Assembly (NCBI RefSeq): GCF_900585905.1
Contig: NZ_UTVH01000034.1
Location: 1-64,000 of the forward strand
Source: Pseudomonas viridiflava
GTDB lineage: Bacteria > Pseudomonadota > Gammaproteobacteria > Pseudomonadales > Pseudomonadaceae
Reading direction: 5' to 3'
Length of the DNA: 64,000 bases
Below the pieces are notes generated by a model. It made no database searches. It was not told the origin of the DNA and worked only from the letters and a program-made list of their open reading frames with translations. The translations under genes and the position numbers were made by a program. Positions 60,833 through 64,000 of this stretch are shown piece by piece. Numbering within the stretch: the stretch's first letter is position 1; every line of letters begins with the position of its first letter.

Positions 60833-61054
60833 TCACCACTTCATTTCGCCTTTGGCCACTTTGGCACTCAGTTCCAGGGACGATTCGTCGACCAGATTCG
60901 GATACTGGGCGTCTATCTCGGCAATCCCCCGGAAGGAAATACCCCGGCACGATAATCGCCGGCTCGAGCTTTTCGATGGTTGCCAGTGTCGCCAGCCAGT
61001 CCATGTGGGACTTGGCGCTCTGGGTATCGGCCATCCAGACATGAATGTTGTTGG
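60833..61054 (-). pseudogene. Remnant of an MBL-fold metallo-hydrolase (C-terminal part)
   Basis: On the minus strand the translation HVWMADTQSAKSH and EPAIIVPGYF, followed after a frameshift near 60930 by AEIDAQYPNLV and the ending LSAKVAKGEMKW, matches the C-terminus of an MBL-fold hydrolase. The N-terminal metal-binding part (HxHxDH) is missing, and roughly 50 residues between the two pieces are lost. It is not functional. Confidence 0.7.
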
Positions 61055-61285
61055 GTAGCCGGGGTGGCGTTGTTGCCGACGTATCTGGCAGCGCCGCTGA
61101 TACGGCAAGGTCAGCTGACCGCGCTGTTGCAAGAATACGAGCCGCTGCAACTGAGTATTTTTGCCGTCTACGCGTCGCGCAAGCACACGTCCTCGGCCCT
61201 GCGCGCCATGCTCGATCTGCTTGCCCTGCGTTTCCCGGCGGAACCGGCCTGGGACGGGGAGCCGGGATCGTCGGGCGCAAAATAA
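61055..61285 (+). pseudogene. Remnant of a LysR-family regulator (C-terminal part)
   Basis: Translation VAGVALLPTYLAAPLI, then LQLSIFAVYASRKHTSSALR and MLDLLALRF, matches the end of a LysR substrate-binding domain. The DNA-binding N-terminus is absent. It directly abuts the MBL remnant, which runs the other way. Confidence 0.7.
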
Positions 61286-61447
61286 CGCGCGGCGCCGGAT
61301 GCCTGAGACGCGCCTTCCAATGCGGTCTGTTTGTCGTTCCGAGGACGTCCCCGCAATCTGCGCGTTGATCCTGCGCCTGCCTTGTTGCAGACTTACCGAC
61401 GTTTTCCAGTCCGCAGTCTTGCGGACCGTTTATGCCCAGGATACTTG

Positions 61448-62212
61448 ATGCCTAACTCAGTTAACTTCCGTACCGCGTGCTGCGCCCTTGCTTTGCTGGC
61501 AGTTGCGGGCTGTTCCTCGAAGAAAACCGCAGTCTACGAGCATGAGAATTTCGATGACGCGGGAACGTTTTCCAGAAACTACCCGGTCAGCGATTCCGCC
61601 TCCTGCGAAGCGGCCAGGCGTGCGCTGCTTAGCCAGGGTTACATCATCACCAGCAGTGACCCCAAAGTGGTCAGCGGTAACAAAAGCTTCCAGCAAACCG
61701 GCGACACCCATATGCAGATCAGCTTCAACGTGGTCTGCGCCGCCGACGATGCGTCGGGCAAGACTTCCACGGTTTTTGCCAACGCCTTGCAGGACCGTTA
61801 CGCGCTGAAGAAAACCAACAACTCCGCCAGCCTCGGGGTTGGCGTGCTGGGCTCGGTGTCCATGCCCATCGGTTCGACAGACGATTCCATGGTCAAGGTG
61901 GCCAGCGAAACCGTGGCCTCGGACAAGTTCTACGACCGCTTCTTCATGCTGGTCGACAACTTCATGCCGCCTGAAGCGAAGAAAGCCGCGAATATCAAGG
62001 ACGTGCCCAAGGCCAACCTGGGTGTGCCCGAGCCTGTAGCACCTGCCGCAGCGAAGCCAGCGGCATTGGTCGCGCCGCAGCCGGTGGCAGAACCCGCAGC
62101 CGAATCCAGCCAGCCAGTGCCTGCTCCAGCGCCTGCCGAGTCATTTCAGCCTGAACCAGCCCCCGCCGACCCTGCGCCTCAGCCCGAGCCCGAGTTGCAG
62201 CCAGCCCCGTAG
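61448..62212 (+). CDS. DUF2242 lipoprotein
   Basis: 254 residues from ATG 61448. Lipoprotein signal with lipobox AVAGC (Cys19) and the DUF2242 region (YEHENFDDAGTFSRNYP). The last 70 residues are Pro/Ala/Glu repeats. Function unknown. The open frame starts at 61331 but the first 39 residues are not conserved-looking. No clear promoter in 61286-61447. Confidence 0.88.
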   Translation: MPNSVNFRTACCALALLAVAGCSSKKTAVYEHENFDDAGTFSRNYPVSDSASCEAARRALLSQGYIITSSDPKVVSGNKSFQQTGDTHMQISFNVVCAADDASGKTSTVFANALQDRYALKKTNNSASLGVGVLGSVSMPIGSTDDSMVKVASETVASDKFYDRFFMLVDNFMPPEAKKAANIKDVPKANLGVPEPVAPAAAKPAALVAPQPVAEPAAESSQPVPAPAPAESFQPEPAPADPAPQPEPELQPAP

Positions 62213-62232
62213 CGCTGCTCGCTGCTCGCCCT

Positions 62233-62309
62233 TTCGCGAGCAAGCTCGCTCCCACTGACCTGATTCAACCTGCCAATGCCGATCAGGTGGGAGCGAGCTT
62301 GCTCGCGAA
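62233..62309. repeat. REP pair in inverted orientation (REPIN)
   Basis: TTCGCGAGCAAGCTCGCTCC (62233 on) and GGGAGCGAGCTTGCTCGCGA (62290 on), a perfect inverted pair of about 23 bp each with a 31-bp spacer. It differs from the REP type at 91-419. It lies 20 bp after the DUF2242 gene and may form a strong hairpin at its 3' end. Confidence 0.85.
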
Positions 62310-62425
62310 GCAGTCGGCACAGAATCTTTAATCACCGCGTCACTTTTCCTTCACTGCGGCACTTTAAGGTAATGGTTGTGGTCAGTGAGACACACCATTA
62401 AAGATCAGCCGCGAGGGCGCGCAAT

Positions 62426-62512
62426 ATGGACGAGTATCAAGAAGAAGTACTGGAATTCAAGGCATTCGAGCTGGACCCGCCAGAACCTGCCGACGACGCC
62501 ACCGAGCTGTAA
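62426..62512 (+). CDS. Possible 28-residue acidic small protein
   Basis: ATG 62426 to TAA 62512 encodes MDEYQEEVLEFKAFELDPP followed by EPADDATEL: 12 acidic residues of 28, no signal or membrane segment. Codons look normal for the genome. A weak GAGGG is 12 nt upstream. It converges with the AraC gene with 5 bp between. Not recognised; it could be chance. Confidence 0.45.
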   Translation: MDEYQEEVLEFKAFELDPPEPADDATEL

Positions 62513-62517
62513 CGGCT

Positions 62518-63561
62518 TCAGTCCAGGCTGCGCTGGCTGCGGCGGAACGCCCCGGGTGTTTGCCCGCCCCAGCGCTTGAACGCGCGTTGAAAGGCCTCTG
62601 CCGAGGCAAAGCCCAGTAGGTAGGCGATTTCCCCGAACGCAAGCTCAGTGTCGCGGATGTAGGTCATCGCCAGATCGCGACGGGTTTCGTTGAGGATGTC
62701 GCGAAAACCGGTGCCCTCCTCAGCCAGCTTGCGACGCAAGGTCCAGGTTGGCAGTTTGAGCCGCGCAGCGATGTCGTCCAGATCAGGTTCCATCCCCCCA
62801 TTCAATAACGGCCCCAGCAGGCGGCTGATACGTTCGCGCAAGCTGCGGGTGCGGGTGAGCTGCAGCAGCTCGGCTTCGCACAGCTGCAGCAGGTGGCGCC
62901 AGGTGCTCGGGCAGTGCTGCGGGTTGCGCAGCGCCAGCGTGGCCTGGCCCAGGCGCAGCTGGTTGGTGCTGGCGTTGAAGGTCAGCGCCGAGCCGAGCCC
63001 GGCGTAGGCGGCGAGGTAGTCCGGCGCGTCGAACTCGATGTCGATTTTTTCGGCGAGCACCCGGCTGCCGCACAGGTATGACAGCTGTTGCAGCCAGCCG
63101 GTCAGTATCGAATCCACCACAAAGCGGTTGTAGCCGTTGTAGGGACTGATGGAGTAGAACCGCAGCCAGGCGCCTTCGGCGTCCTCATGAAAGCTCGATT
63201 GGCCACGGTAATTGGAGCCGTAGAGGGCTTCAAAACGAATCAGCGTGCGCGCGGCCTCGCGTACATTGGGCGCCTGCGCGGCGGTGACGCCTGCCAGCCC
63301 AGCCTGGCTCATCCGGCTCAACTGGCCCATGCGCAGCCCCAGGGCTGGCTGACCGGTGAGCTGGATCGCGGCGTGCCCCAGGCGCATGTAGCGCGGGATC
63401 GACAGCCGGGCACCCGCTTGGGCCAGGCGTACGCTGTCCAGGCCGAACTGCTCCAGCAACGGCTGCGGGTCGCACTGATAGCTGAGCACCGCGTCCGCCA
63501 GGCTGTGGACGAAACCCACCGATAGATCGCCAAGCCGCGTGGGCGAGGGCGTCATGCTCAT
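62518..63561 (-). CDS. AraC-family transcriptional regulator
   Basis: 347 residues. N-terminal Arabinose_bd-like domain (residues about 20-210) and C-terminal AraC HTH with [17 protein letters not shown], then the signature AYLLGFASAEAFQRAFKRWGG. Resembles OruR/ArgR-group regulators of catabolism. It overlaps the upstream nitrilase-family gene by 4 bp, so both may be one operon; it may regulate it. Confidence 0.9.
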   Translation of the reverse strand: MSMTPSPTRLGDLSVGFVHSLADAVLSYQCDPQPLLEQFGLDSVRLAQAGARLSIPRYMRLGHAAIQLTGQPALGLRMGQLSRMSQAGLAGVTAAQAPNVREAARTLIRFEALYGSNYRGQSSFHEDAEGAWLRFYSISPYNGYNRFVVDSILTGWLQQLSYLCGSRVLAEKIDIEFDAPDYLAAYAGLGSALTFNASTNQLRLGQATLALRNPQHCPSTWRHLLQLCEAELLQLTRTRSLRERISRLLGPLLNGGMEPDLDDIAARLKLPTWTLRRKLAEEGTGFRDILNETRRDLAMTYIRDTELAFGEIAYLLGFASAEAFQRAFKRWGGQTPGAFRRSQRSLD

Positions 63562-64000
63562 AGCCAGATGTTGATCATGCGCGCACCGCGATGGGTTTTG
63601 TCATCCGGCGCGGGCTCGACGATATGGCGACCTTCGTGGCTGACGAAGCTGTGCCCGGAGCTGCCCTGATCCCACAGTTGCCCGCGCATGAACACGCTGA
63701 CCCCGGCGCGTGCAGTGCTCAGTGGCGCATGGCTGGTCAGCGTCAGGCGCTGCCAGGCTTCACTTTCGCTGACGTGCTGACTGTCCAGCCCGGTTTCGCT
63801 GACCACTTCAGGGGTGCGATAGCCACGCCAGGGCTGGGTCCACTTGCCACTGCCAATCACCAGCGCGGGCACTGCGATCAGCTCGGCGCCCTGTTTGTTC
63901 AGGCTGGCGTAGTTGCGCGGGTACCAGCTGTCACTGCCTATCAATATGCCCAGGCGCCCGGCCGGCGTGTCGATGACCTGCAAGCTGTCGGCAGCAGCAG
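63558..64000 (-). CDS. Carbon-nitrogen hydrolase (nitrilase) family protein, partial
   Basis: The last 147 residues of a nitrilase-superfamily protein; the 5' part lies beyond the window end and the frame is open to 64000. DTPAGRLGILIGSDSWYPRN aligns with the catalytic Cys region (usual ICYDxxFP), where Gly stands in place of Cys. ELIAVPALVIG follows. The next part, HAPLSTARAGVSVFMRGQLW, is less conserved. Likely substrate unknown. Confidence 0.75.
   Translation of the reverse strand, partial: AAADSLQVIDTPAGRLGILIGSDSWYPRNYASLNKQGAELIAVPALVIGSGKWTQPWRGYRTPEVVSETGLDSQHVSESEAWQRLTLTSHAPLSTARAGVSVFMRGQLWDQGSSGHSFVSHEGRHIVEPAPDDKTHRGARMINIWL

Noticed and set aside
60822..61280. 152-residue open frame on the minus strand after the tRNA genes, as an intact gene
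   Set aside because: Only its middle resembles an MBL-fold hydrolase; its N-terminal part is antisense to a LysR remnant and the true C-terminus is in another frame, so it is a broken gene.

Overview
The window is chromosomal DNA of a gammaproteobacterium of the genus Pseudomonas. Protein sequences, gene order (recQ, a cpx cluster, scpAB-rluB, comEC-exbBD-lpxK-kdsB-murB, rne/rluC, yceD-rpmF-plsX-fabDG-acpP-fabF-pabC-mltG-tmk-holB-pilZ-tatD, fimV-truA-trpF-accD-folC-purF-metZ), Pseudomonas-type REP elements and high GC all agree. The style of the sequence suggests the P. syringae/fluorescens side of the genus. That last point is inference.

Layout. 1-636 is non-coding and holds a 159-bp direct duplication with REP elements. 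637-8093 carries ybaN- and yecA-like genes, recQ, a MarR regulator, a first FimV-type protein, a SelW-like protein and an LpxH-like phosphoesterase. 8161-10728 carries an Mpo1-like protein, trkH and a nitroreductase. 10749-13861 is an envelope-stress cluster (cpxR-cpxP-cpxA order on the minus strand) with a CpxR-box-like site. 14036-18384 holds yciI-yciB, divergent from the PHP phosphoesterase, yciO, scpA, scpB and a DUF1289 gene. 18567-27000 runs rluB, comEC, exbB, exbD, lpxK, trm112, kdsB, murB and a MobA-like gene. rne (minus) and rluC (plus) then diverge from a roughly 710-bp region holding a strong rne promoter and a leader of about 650 nt. 32159-33869 is a HAD phosphatase and sppA, convergent with maf. 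34592-44765 is the long fatty-acid, cell-wall and replication block from yceD to tatD. 44786-44913 (minus) encodes what I identify as the RpoS-dependent small RNA RgsA. 45142-60305 carries a TetR regulator, a lipoprotein, DUF1285, usg, fimV, truA, trpF, accD, folC, a SPOR protein, cvpA, purF, metZ and an SDR enzyme. Two tRNA genes (Val-TAC, Asp-GTC) follow, then a scar of two broken genes, a DUF2242 lipoprotein, a REP pair, a possible 28-residue protein, an AraC regulator and the end of a nitrilase-family gene cut by the window edge.

How the parts connect. Most of the window is housekeeping: lipid A (lpxK, kdsB, lpxH-like), peptidoglycan (murB, mltG), fatty acids (plsX, fab genes, acpP, accD), tRNA/rRNA modification (rluB, rluC, truA), chromosome condensation (scpAB), RNA decay (rne) and type IV pilus or polar organisation (fimV, pilZ). 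No prophage, insertion sequence, CRISPR array or defence island was seen. The most interesting signals are regulatory: RgsA can pair with the acpP ribosome binding site, both within this window; yceD has a consensus promoter so close to its start codon that the mRNA should be nearly leaderless; rne has a very long leader; and a CpxR box lies between cpxR and cpxP.
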